Shown here: one piece after another, positions 26,948 through 36,372 of the stretch | Numbering within the stretch: position 1 is the stretch's first letter | Layout of the letters: each line of letters starts with the position of its first letter | Assembly (NCBI GenBank): GCA_947500845.1 | Contig: CANMTP010000003.1 | Coordinates: forward strand, 62,001-126,000 | Direction: 5' to 3' | Source: an uncultured Aquimarina sp. | GTDB lineage: Bacteria > Bacteroidota > Bacteroidia > Flavobacteriales > Flavobacteriaceae | Length of the DNA: 64,000 bases | Notes under the pieces: generated by a model | What the model saw: the letters and a program-made list of their open reading frames with translations, nothing else | What the model was told of the DNA's origin: nothing | The model's database searches: none | Translations under genes and position numbers: made by a program

Positions 26948-27922
26948 CTAACCCAAAAGCTTCACCACATCCTTGGCAAAATAGCTTGCTATGATATGTG
27001 CTCCAGCCCTTTTAAAAGCCATTATCTGTTCCAACATTACTGAATCGTGATCCAGCCATCCTTTTTCTGCAGCTGCTTTCAACATGGCATATTCTCCGCT
27101 TACCTGATACACTGCTACCGGTACATCTACACTATCTCTGACATCTCTAACCAAATCTAAATATGCTATACCTGGCTTTACCATTACAATATCAGCACCT
27201 TCTTCGACATCCATAATCGTTTCTTTGATGGCTTCATCACGATTGGCAAAATCCATCTGATATGTTTTTTTATCTCCAAATCCCGGTGCAGAATCCAATG
27301 CATCTCTAAAAGGGCCATAAAATGCCGAAGCATATTTGGCGCTATAGCTCATGATACCAGTATTCTTGAAATTTTCTTTTTCCAGCAATTCGCGAATAGC
27401 CAGAATACGTCCATCCATCATATCGCTAGGGGCTACAAAATCTACTCCTGCTTGTGCATGAGATAATGACATCTGTGCCAACACTTCACACGTTTGATCA
27501 TTTACAATATATCCATCGTCAACAATCCCATCGTGCCCGTATGACGAGTATGGATCTAGAGCTACATCAGTCATGACCAACATATCTGGTGTTGCATCTT
27601 TTACTGTTTTGATAGCTCTTTGCATCAAGCCATCAGCATTCAATGCTTCTGTACCCTTATTATCTTTAAGCTCATCAGGCACTTTTACAAACAGTAGCAC
27701 CGATTTTAAACCTAAGGACCAAAGCTCTTTAACTTCTTTTTTAAGTACATCCAAACTATATCTGTAATAGCGAGGCATAGAAGGAATTTCTACTTTAATC
27801 CCTTTTCCTTCTACAATAAAAATGGGAACTAAAAAATCATTTGGAGTAATTGTATGTTCTCTAATCAAGGAACGAATCGCTTCATTAGTTCTAAGTCGTC
27901 TGTTTCTGCGAAGTAGTTGCAT
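26948..27922 (-). CDS. hemB: porphobilinogen synthase (delta-aminolevulinate dehydratase)
   Basis: HemB condenses two 5-aminolevulinate molecules to porphobilinogen in heme synthesis. I choose the start at 27922 (MQLLRRNRRLR...), giving 324 residues as usual; an in-frame ATG at 27958 would add 12 unlike residues. The two active-site lysines are K196 (YSAKYASAFYGPFRDA) and K249 (VMVKPGIAYLDLV). The zinc cysteine cluster of the E. coli type is replaced by DVALDPYSSYGHDG, so this is a Mg2+-type, Zn-independent enzyme. It heads a minus-strand operon that includes a c-type cytochrome gene. Confidence 0.95.
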   Translation of the reverse strand: MQLLRRNRRLRTNEAIRSLIREHTITPNDFLVPIFIVEGKGIKVEIPSMPRYYRYSLDVLKKEVKELWSLGLKSVLLFVKVPDELKDNKGTEALNADGLMQRAIKTVKDATPDMLVMTDVALDPYSSYGHDGIVDDGYIVNDQTCEVLAQMSLSHAQAGVDFVAPSDMMDGRILAIRELLEKENFKNTGIMSYSAKYASAFYGPFRDALDSAPGFGDKKTYQMDFANRDEAIKETIMDVEEGADIVMVKPGIAYLDLVRDVRDSVDVPVAVYQVSGEYAMLKAAAEKGWLDHDSVMLEQIMAFKRAGAHIIASYFAKDVVKLLG

Positions 27923-28029
27923 TCTTAATAATAAATTAATCGAAGTAAAGATACTCATAATATCTATTATACATTATCATTAATAAACGCATCTTTAAAG
28001 CTAACTTTATTTAAAAAACATGGCTATCA

Positions 28030-28064
28030 TTGTAACAAAACCTTAACAAGAAGTACTAACTTTA
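28030..28064 (+). promoter_or_regulatory. putative promoter of the ABC/M1 operon
   Basis: TTG (28030-28032) followed after 24 nt by TAACTTTA (28057-28064), one base from TAnnTTTG, about 30 bp upstream of the start at 28094. Pattern evidence only, and the spacing is slightly long. Confidence 0.35.
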
Positions 28065-28093
28065 AAACTGCATATGCCTTTAAAATTAACTCT

Positions 28094-28981
28094 ATGCTTA
28101 CTATAAAAAATTTGAATAAAACCTATCCTAATGGCACTCAGGCCTTAAAAGATGTCAACTTGAATCTTGAAAAGGGAATGTTTGGTCTTTTAGGACCTAA
28201 CGGAGCCGGAAAATCTACATTAATGCGAACCATCGCTACTTTACAATTAGCAGACTCTGGCAACATTCAGTTTGATGGCATCGACGTTTTTAAGCAGCCT
28301 GATGAGATCAGAAAAACACTTGGATACCTTCCTCAGGATTTTGGTGTCTACCCAAAGGTATCTGCAGAAATGATGCTTAATCATATCGCCAAGGTTAAAG
28401 GTATCATAAATAAGAGTGAACGAAAAGACTACGTAGCCGACTTACTTCATAAAGTAAATTTATATCCGTTTAGAAATCGAAATCTAGGCGATTTTTCAGG
28501 AGGTATGCGACAACGTTTTGGGATCGCGCAGGCATTACTTGGTAGCCCTAAGTTAATTATTGTTGACGAACCAACCGCTGGTCTTGATCCATTAGAGCGT
28601 AATCGCTTTCATAACCTATTAAGTGAGTTGGGAGAAAATGCAGTGGTGATTCTAAGTACCCATATTGTAGATGATGTAACCAATCTATGTCAAAGAATGG
28701 CCGTATTTAACGAAGGTAAAATTTTGGTTGAAGGAAATCCGCAAGAATTATCAGACACATTACGTGGTAAAGTATACAGAAAACATATTGAGAAATCTGA
28801 ATTAGAAATCCTTGAAAACGATTTTACCGTACTGTCCAATTATCTAAGAGGTGGACAATTTTATGTGAATGTATACAGTGAATCAAATCCGGGTGAAGGA
28901 TTTGAAATTGTAGACAATGACCTTGAAGATTTTTACTTCTACTGTATTAACAAAAAACAAGAGCAGGAGGCAGCTATATGA
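28094..28981 (+). CDS. ABC-2-type transporter ATP-binding protein
   Basis: A 295-residue ABC ATPase. Walker A GPNGAGKST is at 34-42; the Q-loop region GYLPQDFGVYP, signature FSGGMRQRFGIAQAL, Walker B LIIVDEPTAGLD and the switch His in LSTHIV follow. The C-terminal ~75 residues are an extension typical of ATPases that pair with ABC-2 permeases. The stop overlaps the start of the permease/peptidase fusion by 4 bp (ATGA), so the two form a dedicated system. What it transports or energises is unknown. Confidence 0.93.
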   Translation: MLTIKNLNKTYPNGTQALKDVNLNLEKGMFGLLGPNGAGKSTLMRTIATLQLADSGNIQFDGIDVFKQPDEIRKTLGYLPQDFGVYPKVSAEMMLNHIAKVKGIINKSERKDYVADLLHKVNLYPFRNRNLGDFSGGMRQRFGIAQALLGSPKLIIVDEPTAGLDPLERNRFHNLLSELGENAVVILSTHIVDDVTNLCQRMAVFNEGKILVEGNPQELSDTLRGKVYRKHIEKSELEILENDFTVLSNYLRGGQFYVNVYSESNPGEGFEIVDNDLEDFYFYCINKKQEQEAAI

Positions 28982-31900
28982 AAGAAGTATTTATATTCGA
29001 ACTCCACTATAGGCTGAAAAGACCAGCAACCTGGATCTATTTTGCCTTAGGTATTGGTCTTGCCATTCTATTTGCTGCTTTACAGCGATCTTCTACCGCA
29101 GAATTTGTAAATAGCCCCACAAAGATTACTAATGTAATGACCGCAATATCGGTGATTAGTATTTTCTTTTATGCAGCTATTATGGGTGTTCCTATTTACA
29201 GAGATCATGATCATAAAACAGCTCAGACCTATTTTACATTTCCTATCACTCAAAAATCATATGTATTGGGTAGGTTTTTGGGCAGCTTCTCTATTGCTAC
29301 CCTTCTTAACGTTGGTATTGTGATCGGTGTTATGATGGGTTTTGGTATCGGTGATTTTCTGGAAAGACCAGATTATGGAACATATACCAATTATAATCTA
29401 TCTTCATACCTATTGCCATTTATTTTTATACTGCAAATCAATGCACTTTTGGTGGGCTCCTTATTTTTCTCTTTGATGGCTTTCTTTAAAAAAATGCCAA
29501 TTATCTATTTGGGTGGAATTTGTCTATTTTTATTGAACACTTTGTCAGAAAGTCTACTGGGGAATTTAGACAACCAATGGATGAGTATATATCTTGATCC
29601 TTTTGGAGGTGAAGCGTTTAGCTTCATCAAAAAGTATTGGTCCATTGCCGAATTAAATTCAAATCAATTGCCAATCTATGGCAAGTTTTTATTGAATAGA
29701 TTGTTGTGGTTAGCCATCGGTCTTTTATTTTTTCTAATTACACTGTTTAAATTTAATTATAAAAAGTTTTTAGTTTCAGGAAAAAAAGAGAAGAAAACCG
29801 ATAGTGGTCCCTACCAAAGATCATTAGTAACTTCTGTTACTCAATTTTTTTCAAAGAGCACAGAAAGACAAAAACTATGGTCTCTAAGCAAAATAGAGTT
29901 TTTATCTATTGTTAAAGATCCTGTATTCATCATTCTATTAACCATCGGTATTATAATTTCACTAGTAACGATTTTTCTAGCAAATGAAACGTATGGCACT
30001 CCTAACCTACCCCTTACCAGATATGTTGCGCTTTTTGCATCAGGAGGTATCTCCTTGTTTTCGGCTATAATTTTAATAATTTATTCTGGCGAAGCCGTGC
30101 ACAGAACTCGAAAAAATAAAACCTTCGTATTTTATGATGCTTTGCCTATTAGTGATTCGAGTTTATATTTTTCTAAAATTATTGCCCTTTGTGGAATATC
30201 GATAATCCTTGCTCTAACCAATATTATCGTAGGAATGTTATTTCAAACCTTCAATGGATATTTCATATATGAATTGGATATGTATTTCATATATAATTTT
30301 GTCATTTTATTTCCAGGATTAATCATGACAGTGCTGTTAGCATTTTTTATTCATGTCCTTGTTAATAATAAATTCTTAGGGCATTTTATTGTGATATTAC
30401 TTTATGTTGGTTTGCCTTTGTTGGTGACTTTTGGATTTAAAAGCAATAATCCTTTACTTGTTTTTGGCCAGCCTACTCCATTTTTTATAAGTGATCTTAA
30501 TAGTTTTGGACATTATCTTACTGGAATTACCTGGCTTAATTTATATTGGACATTATTTACAGCTATACTCATGATGATTGGTAAAGTGTTCTGGACAAGA
30601 GGATTCTTTTCTTCTGTTAAAGAAAGATTGTCATTAGCCAAAGAACGTTTCGATTCTTATACAATTTTGGCAACCATAACCATAATCCTCATATTCGCAT
30701 CGGTAACGGGGTATAGCTATTATAATTTAAAAATAGTGAACACTATACAAGATGGAAATTATGCCCAAAAAGTAGATGCAGATGCCGAAAAAAAATACGC
30801 AAAATATATTGGCAAAGAACATCCTATCGTAACCGACCTGAAGGCATACATTGATGTTTTCCCTAAAGAAAGAGATCTAAAAGCCAGAGGCGAATTTAAA
30901 ATTTTCAACCCTCACGAAAAAGCTATAGACACCTTATTACTAGAAGTACAGTATCCCGGGCAACATTTTACGTTGAAAAAAGTAATGTATAACGGACAGG
31001 AAATTGCTCCTACTCTATCAGACTCGGTATATAGAATGTATTTCTACAAATTACCTAATGCCCTACAACCCCAGCAAAAAGCCTCACTGGTCATAGAAGT
31101 AACTGCCGAAACTAAAGGTTTTGCCAACGCCAGGGAAACCCAGGTGTTATATAATGGATCTTTCTTTAATAGCTCCATATTTCCCAGGTTTCATTATGAA
31201 AGGAGTTTGATCGATAACGGAGTACGTATTAAAAATGGTTTAGAAAAATTAGACTACCTCTACCCGCCCAGAACGGATTCTACGGCTCTAAAGAAAAATT
31301 TATTTAATGAAGATGCCAATTACATTAATTTTGAGGCAGTCGTAAGTACAGCAATTGATCAAACGGCTCTTGCACCTGGAAAATTAATGAAAGAATGGCA
31401 AGAAAACGACCGTGCTTATTTTCATTACCAACTAGAATCACAAACAGACCTGTTTTTTAACGTGGTTTCAGCAAGATACGATATAGAAAAATCAAGTTGG
31501 ACTGCTCCCAGCGGAAAAAAAGTAGCTATAGAAATCTATCATTCACCAAAGCATAAGCGTAATCTTGATTATTTCATTCATGGTGCCAAAGTTGCTTTAG
31601 ATTACTGTTCTAAGAACTTCTACGAATATCCCAATTCTGTATTACGTATTGTAGAATTTCCAGGGCATTCTACTTTTGCACAATCTTTTGCTACCACCAT
31701 ACCCTATTCTGAGGATTTTGGATTCGTTGCTAATTTTGATAAAGCTGAAGATTTTAATTATGCTTTTAGAGTTACAGCACATGAAGTAGCGCATCAATGG
31801 TGGGGTCATATCGTTACTCCTAGTAAAACATCTGGGGCTAATATTATTTCTGAAACCTTAGCAGAGTATACGTCCCTTATGACTATGAAGCATGAGTACG

Positions 31901-32574
31901 GAGAAAACGGTATTAAAAACTTCTTAAAGTATTCTTTGGATGACTACCTAAGAAGCAGAGCATTAAGTTTTAAACCAGAAAGATCATTACTTAATGTAGA
32001 ATATGGTCCTCATATCTGGTATCGTAAAGGATCCATGATCATGTATGAACTTCAAGATCTAATTGGAGAAGATAGAATGAATCAAGCGCTTAAGAATTTT
32101 TTGAATGAATATAAGCATTTCGAAAAGGGGGTATATCCTACTTCAGAAAATCTATTCGATGCGATTTATTCTATTACGCCCGATTCTTTAAAATATAGCG
32201 TAGAAGATGGTTTTAAAAAGATTGTCATGTACGAGAACCGAGTTGTTTCCGGAACGTCCAAAAAACTAGATAACGGCAGATATGAAACTACCTTTACAGT
32301 AGATACTAGAAAAATCTATTACGATAAAGAAGGAAAAGAAGAGCGAACCGATGATAAACCTAATTATATTGAAATTGGGTTATTTGGCGAAGATATTACA
32401 AGTGAAGAAGATGTGCCTTTGAAGAATCCGTATTATTTAGAGCGTAAATGGTTACAACCGGGAGAGAATACATTTACGATAGTTACCGATCAAAAACCGG
32501 TAAAGGCTGGGGTTGACCCTTATAACAAATTGATCGACAGAAATTCTAACGATAACTTAAAAGCTATAGAATAA
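28978..32574 (+). CDS. ABC-2 permease fused to an M1-family metallopeptidase
   Basis: A 1198-residue fusion. About the first 580 residues form an ABC-2-type permease with two groups of six or so transmembrane helices (roughly 15-265 and 310-590). The remaining ~600 residues are extracytoplasmic and end in an M1 gluzincin peptidase domain with HEVAHQWWGH (H935, E936, H939) and a downstream Glu in SETLAEY (E959). Zinc-binding ligands and the catalytic Glu are intact, so peptidase activity is likely. Such ABC/M1 fusions are known in Bacteroidota but their substrate is not. Translationally coupled to the preceding ATPase gene. Confidence 0.92.
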   Translation: MKEVFIFELHYRLKRPATWIYFALGIGLAILFAALQRSSTAEFVNSPTKITNVMTAISVISIFFYAAIMGVPIYRDHDHKTAQTYFTFPITQKSYVLGRFLGSFSIATLLNVGIVIGVMMGFGIGDFLERPDYGTYTNYNLSSYLLPFIFILQINALLVGSLFFSLMAFFKKMPIIYLGGICLFLLNTLSESLLGNLDNQWMSIYLDPFGGEAFSFIKKYWSIAELNSNQLPIYGKFLLNRLLWLAIGLLFFLITLFKFNYKKFLVSGKKEKKTDSGPYQRSLVTSVTQFFSKSTERQKLWSLSKIEFLSIVKDPVFIILLTIGIIISLVTIFLANETYGTPNLPLTRYVALFASGGISLFSAIILIIYSGEAVHRTRKNKTFVFYDALPISDSSLYFSKIIALCGISIILALTNIIVGMLFQTFNGYFIYELDMYFIYNFVILFPGLIMTVLLAFFIHVLVNNKFLGHFIVILLYVGLPLLVTFGFKSNNPLLVFGQPTPFFISDLNSFGHYLTGITWLNLYWTLFTAILMMIGKVFWTRGFFSSVKERLSLAKERFDSYTILATITIILIFASVTGYSYYNLKIVNTIQDGNYAQKVDADAEKKYAKYIGKEHPIVTDLKAYIDVFPKERDLKARGEFKIFNPHEKAIDTLLLEVQYPGQHFTLKKVMYNGQEIAPTLSDSVYRMYFYKLPNALQPQQKASLVIEVTAETKGFANARETQVLYNGSFFNSSIFPRFHYERSLIDNGVRIKNGLEKLDYLYPPRTDSTALKKNLFNEDANYINFEAVVSTAIDQTALAPGKLMKEWQENDRAYFHYQLESQTDLFFNVVSARYDIEKSSWTAPSGKKVAIEIYHSPKHKRNLDYFIHGAKVALDYCSKNFYEYPNSVLRIVEFPGHSTFAQSFATTIPYSEDFGFVANFDKAEDFNYAFRVTAHEVAHQWWGHIVTPSKTSGANIISETLAEYTSLMTMKHEYGENGIKNFLKYSLDDYLRSRALSFKPERSLLNVEYGPHIWYRKGSMIMYELQDLIGEDRMNQALKNFLNEYKHFEKGVYPTSENLFDAIYSITPDSLKYSVEDGFKKIVMYENRVVSGTSKKLDNGRYETTFTVDTRKIYYDKEGKEERTDDKPNYIEIGLFGEDITSEEDVPLKNPYYLERKWLQPGENTFTIVTDQKPVKAGVDPYNKLIDRNSNDNLKAIE

Positions 32575-32591
32575 AAATGCGGTTATAGCTA

Positions 32592-32690
32592 ATGGAAGGT
32601 CCGAATCTACAATCGAAAAAACGCTGTTTTGAAGATGAAAAGTTATTGAAAAGAATTATTCAAAGTTTAGGAGGGTCAAATTTTAAGTAA
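32592..32690 (+). pseudogene. short gene fragment, first copy of a duplicated remnant
   Basis: A 32-codon reading frame whose second half (FEDEKLLKRIIQSLGGS) is 49 bp nearly identical to 34449-34497 (three differences). The two copies lie on the same strand and flank the beta-barrel gene 32796-34037. It has no family resemblance I can name and looks like a decayed fragment rather than a functional gene. Confidence 0.45.
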
Positions 32691-32795
32691 AAACTGTTAT
32701 GTTAGCTTTCTATAGCTTTTTTCAGATTTTAACTCGTTACATAGATAATAATCTCCAACCACACTATGAAATCCAAGTGGTCTGGAGTTATGTGT

Positions 32796-34037
32796 CTAAA
32801 AGAGTGTATATCCAAATATAAAAGACAAAGTACCGTGTTTAGATTCCTTATTTACAAAGTCAATTAAAAGTTCTCTATCGGTTAAGAACCTAAACTCAAC
32901 ACTATATTTATTCTTATAATTATATCCTGCTCCAAATGCAAAATTCTGACCTGAAGAAATTTTAAGATTCTCGAAACTATTGCCATTTGCTAGATTCAAT
33001 TGAAATTTAGAGTTCAAGGGAATATCGACAACGTAAGCCGCGTTTATAAATATACGTGAGTGATCGTTCATAAAAAAACTGTGTCTTATGCCCAACGGTA
33101 TTTCTATAGACATATAATCCATACTCGATACCAAAGTGTTCAAAATCAAACTAGAAGGTATATATGTTAATTCTTTTTGGTCTACTTTGTGATACTGGAA
33201 TGTGGGCTCAATACAAGCTGACCACTTATTCTTATTGAAAGGGAAAATATATTCTGCTTCAAAACCTATTCTTGCCCCAAGATTAGTTCCATAATCAATC
33301 TCCTCTCTCCTTCTGCTTGTTAGATTGTTATCCAAAGTTGTTCGTGATAAATTAATTCCTGGCCTTAAAGTAAATCGAAAAGCTTCTTTGAGGCTTCTAT
33401 TCTCTTTAATATTCTTATAATTAGGATCGATACAACTATTGTAAGTAATAAAGTAGCGTTTCAGGTCATTCTTATAATAATCCACGTTTTCTACTTGTCC
33501 CATTGTAATGTTTTCACAGCGCACTTCACTCCATAACTGCTGCCTAAAACGATTATTTTTACCAACTTTGTTATCCTCTAATTTATATAGTTTGTAAATC
33601 AACTGTTCTACCGCTGAGTTTTGAACACTATAAAAGAAACGTTCCAAGTTATTTTCTTTATAGCTAAATAAAGATGCTTCCCCTTCTACAAGAACTTTCA
33701 AAAATAAAGTTTCTTCTTTGAATTGAGGTTCTCGAATCATTCTTAGCTTGCTAATTCTATTAGAAGAACGATCTATAGAAACTTTAAAACGTTTATATTT
33801 TGATTCTCCCAGAATAGAAAACTCAGAAACATTTCGTATGGTATTGTTTTTTGGATCTGCATTTTGAGAAGCTTTATATTCAAATGTCCTAGGGTTGTAG
33901 TTCCAGTCTATATTTTTAATAAAGCATTCAGTTTTTATTCCATTATTATCGATAAAATATCCTTTTTCAAATTTGATCTGTGAAAAACTTTTTAGGCTAA
34001 TTATAAGAGATACTATTAAAGCTGTTCTTAACGTCAT
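32796..34037 (-). CDS. outer-membrane beta-barrel protein (PorT-like fold)
   Basis: A 413-residue protein with a signal peptide ending near residue 20 (LKSFSQ). The N-terminal half is a soluble, strand-rich domain. From about residue 215, alternating polar/aromatic strands with turn Gly/Asn residues (GFEAEYIFPFNKNKWSACIE, IPLGIRHSFF) suggest an outer-membrane beta-barrel of the PorT/Omp-type group. It ends in an aromatic residue (YTLF), as outer-membrane proteins often do. Function unknown. Flanked by two copies of a short duplicated remnant. A palindrome/-7 unit shared with the serine hydrolase gene lies upstream. Confidence 0.75.
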   Translation of the reverse strand: MTLRTALIVSLIISLKSFSQIKFEKGYFIDNNGIKTECFIKNIDWNYNPRTFEYKASQNADPKNNTIRNVSEFSILGESKYKRFKVSIDRSSNRISKLRMIREPQFKEETLFLKVLVEGEASLFSYKENNLERFFYSVQNSAVEQLIYKLYKLEDNKVGKNNRFRQQLWSEVRCENITMGQVENVDYYKNDLKRYFITYNSCIDPNYKNIKENRSLKEAFRFTLRPGINLSRTTLDNNLTSRRREEIDYGTNLGARIGFEAEYIFPFNKNKWSACIEPTFQYHKVDQKELTYIPSSLILNTLVSSMDYMSIEIPLGIRHSFFMNDHSRIFINAAYVVDIPLNSKFQLNLANGNSFENLKISSGQNFAFGAGYNYKNKYSVEFRFLTDRELLIDFVNKESKHGTLSFIFGYTLF

Positions 34038-34266
34038 TATTAATTTATAATTTTATTTGTGATTTGATTTCTCTTTCATCCATACAGAGAAATTTTTTAT
34101 TTCCTACCGCAATATTAAACTATTGCAGTTTCATTTTTCGGAACTGGGAAAATTTATTTGAAAATTTTTAAATAAATATTTATTTCACCTAGATTCTCTG
34201 ACCTCCAGCTATCCTGATTTCATAACTTTTTCCTAATGATTTTGCTCTTTAGCTATTCCCAATTAA
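34038..34266. other. left part of the 725-bp intergenic region
   Basis: It holds the palindrome/promoter unit of the beta-barrel gene and otherwise AT-rich sequence with stop codons in all frames. I see no RNA gene or further repeat. The right part of the gap (34267-34581) is the IS3 remnant listed separately, and 34582-34762 shows nothing beyond likely leader sequence for the next gene. Confidence 0.5.
34110..34146 (-). promoter_or_regulatory. operator-like palindrome and -7-like box upstream of the beta-barrel gene
   Basis: CAGTTTC (34126-34132) / GGAACTG (34140-34146) pairs over 7 bp with one G-U. On the minus strand, exactly 8 nt separate it from TAATATTG (plus-strand 34110-34117), 73 bp upstream of the start codon. 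It copies the arrangement at 24101-24137, with a base change in the stem that keeps pairing. Confidence 0.5.
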
Positions 34267-34581
34267 TCACCGTTATTTTTAATTTCAAAAACAGTAGAAT
34301 CATTAGATAATTTCCAACACTACTATATTTCTAATCCATTAGAAAATGTAATTGCAGAACAAATCAATGGAATTATCAAAGAAGAATATCTGAGAAGCTA
34401 TTATATCTACCATTCAGATTTTGATAAAATGGCCAATAACGAATTTCCTTTTGATGATGAAAAGTTATTGAAAAGAATAATTCAAAGTTTAGGAGGATCT
34501 TACAGTATACAAATTACTGCCACCAAAAAAGGTATTGCACAGTGTGATAGTATCATTAAGGTTTTTGACAAAGAACTTTAG
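34267..34581 (+). pseudogene. IS3-family transposase remnant fused to an unknown gene fragment
   Basis: An open frame without a usable start codon. Its first part contains NPLENVIAEQINGIIKEEYL, the C-terminal integrase-core motif of IS3-family OrfB transposases (the conserved N-A-x-E-x-x-N-G-x-x-K-x-E pattern). The second part (DDEKLLKRIIQSLGG...) is not transposase-like and shares 49 bp with 32627-32675. The copy is truncated, with no inverted repeats or OrfA nearby, so it is a dead insertion-sequence footprint. Confidence 0.6.
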
Positions 34582-34762
34582 TAGTGTTTTTATCTTCCAA
34601 ATGCAAAATTAAAAAATCGATCTCGTCTTTTTTATTTTAATTAATTTCCTCTGTAACAAACACTTTACTTTTCAGTCTTATTTTTATTAAAACCAAAGGC
34701 AACTTTCTTGCTTAGAAAGTCGTCTTTAGATATACATACTAATTTGAACCAAATTTCAAATC

Positions 34763-36265
34763 ATGACACACAAAACAATCGGCACATTTATTCTAGTATT
34801 CCTATGCACAGCAATAACTAGTGCACAAACCATAACTTCAAAAGTAGTTGATAAAAAAACCAACGAACCTATACCCTATGCTACTGTGCAAGTTTCAGAA
34901 AATCAAGGTATCATCACCAATGAAGAAGGTCGATTTAGTATTACATTAGACAATATTTCTAAAGAAATCGATTCAATCTATATCTCATCGATGGGGTATG
35001 AAAAAATAGGGTTAGCAGTCGAAAATGTTACAGACAGTATTATTTATATTGCTCCTAAAGCCATAGCTCTTAAAAGTGTTTTTGTATCTAATAAAAAACT
35101 CACTGTAGATGAAATCATCGAGAATGTTGAAGAGCGATTAGAACAGAATTACCACTTTGATTTGACCCAAAAACGATTATTCTTCAGGCAATCAGAATTT
35201 AACTCCTTAAATACTTTTGATATTGAATTCAAAAAATCAACTATCGAAGAACTCAACAAACAATTTATAGATAGTGTTACCAAGCTCATCCCCAGAAAAT
35301 CTGAGTATTATACAGAAACACTATGTGATTATTATGGGGGTCCCGAAAAACGGAAAATTAATATCATCAAGGCAGCAGAATTGTATGACAAAAATAATTC
35401 GGGGTCTATGGAAGCATTGTCAGAAAGATTAGAAAAAATATTTAAAGAAAACGTAAGACCCGATTCATACCTAAAAATAAAATCAGGAATCTTTGGTACC
35501 AAAGTACAGGTGGATTCGATCCTCGAAAATAATGACGAAGCTACCGCAGCCAAAGAAGAGCTGGATGATAAAAAAGAAGATAAGAGTCATTTCTTAAAGT
35601 ATAGAAGATCGGCCATTCAGGGGCTTTTTAAAAATATGTTTTTTCAGGAAGATCCTACGCTGAATTTTATTCGTAAATCCAATCGTTATGAGTTTAAACT
35701 GGTAGATTATACTTATATGGATGATAGCAGCGTATATATTATCGATTTTTCGCCCAAGCGAAAAGAAGATTTTAAGGGAACTCTTTATGTAAACACAGAA
35801 AACTTTGCAATTATGCGTGTTGATTATGAAAATATAAAGCTACTTAGAAACTTCAGACTTTTGGGACTTAGTTATAAAGAGAATGTTTACAAAGGAACTA
35901 CTATTTTTACTAAAGGACCAGATAATAAATACACTGTAAAATATCTGGAAAAAATAAAGGGTAATATTTTTGGAGTGGATCGCCCATTGAAAGTTATCGA
36001 AAAAAATAAACATGTTAAAGGAAGACGTAAGCAAAATGAGCTGGCTCTAGAAATTGACGCTGGTATTGGTAATGTCAATAAATATGAAATTGTAGTCTTT
36101 GACGCAAAACAAATAAGTGAAGCCGATTACAATAGTAGTCAGGAGAATACATCTATTAAACCAGAATATTTATCAAAGTATAATCCCGAATTCTGGAAAG
36201 GGTATAATATTATCGAGCCCAATGCCGCAATTAGACAGTTTACTGTTGCTCCGGTAATGGAGTAA
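34763..36265 (+). CDS. carboxypeptidase-regulatory-like domain protein
   Basis: A 500-residue exported protein. The signal peptide ends at residue ~22 (AITSAQ). Residues ~23-108 form a CarbopepD_reg_2/TonB-box-like domain (SKVVDKKTNEPIPYATVQVS, TNEEGRFSI, ISSMGYE). The rest is an approximately 390-residue strand-rich region with several charged Lys/Asp stretches that I do not recognise; such proteins often sit at the outer membrane of Bacteroidota. Function unknown. A clean palindromic terminator follows. Confidence 0.82.
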   Translation: MTHKTIGTFILVFLCTAITSAQTITSKVVDKKTNEPIPYATVQVSENQGIITNEEGRFSITLDNISKEIDSIYISSMGYEKIGLAVENVTDSIIYIAPKAIALKSVFVSNKKLTVDEIIENVEERLEQNYHFDLTQKRLFFRQSEFNSLNTFDIEFKKSTIEELNKQFIDSVTKLIPRKSEYYTETLCDYYGGPEKRKINIIKAAELYDKNNSGSMEALSERLEKIFKENVRPDSYLKIKSGIFGTKVQVDSILENNDEATAAKEELDDKKEDKSHFLKYRRSAIQGLFKNMFFQEDPTLNFIRKSNRYEFKLVDYTYMDDSSVYIIDFSPKRKEDFKGTLYVNTENFAIMRVDYENIKLLRNFRLLGLSYKENVYKGTTIFTKGPDNKYTVKYLEKIKGNIFGVDRPLKVIEKNKHVKGRRKQNELALEIDAGIGNVNKYEIVVFDAKQISEADYNSSQENTSIKPEYLSKYNPEFWKGYNIIEPNAAIRQFTVAPVME

Positions 36266-36312
36266 GAACTAGCTTTATCCAATACCAGAAATATAATTAA
36301 TCTTAGCCTTCT

Positions 36313-36336
36313 AATTCCCCTCTTGAGAGGGGAATT
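36313..36336 (+). terminator. terminator-like palindrome between convergent genes
   Basis: Perfect 10-bp inverted repeat AATTCCCCTC (36313-36322) / GAGGGGAATT (36327-36336) with a 4-nt loop, 48 bp after the upstream stop and 37 bp before the convergent ABC gene ends. The T-run is short, so it may serve both transcripts. Confidence 0.65.
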
Positions 36337-36372
36337 GATTTATATGATAATTTATAAATGAATATGTATTAC

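Noticed and set aside
27923..27958. Upstream start for hemB, adding 12 residues
   Set aside because: The extension is hydrophobic and absent from typical HemB; the internal ATG gives the usual N-terminus.
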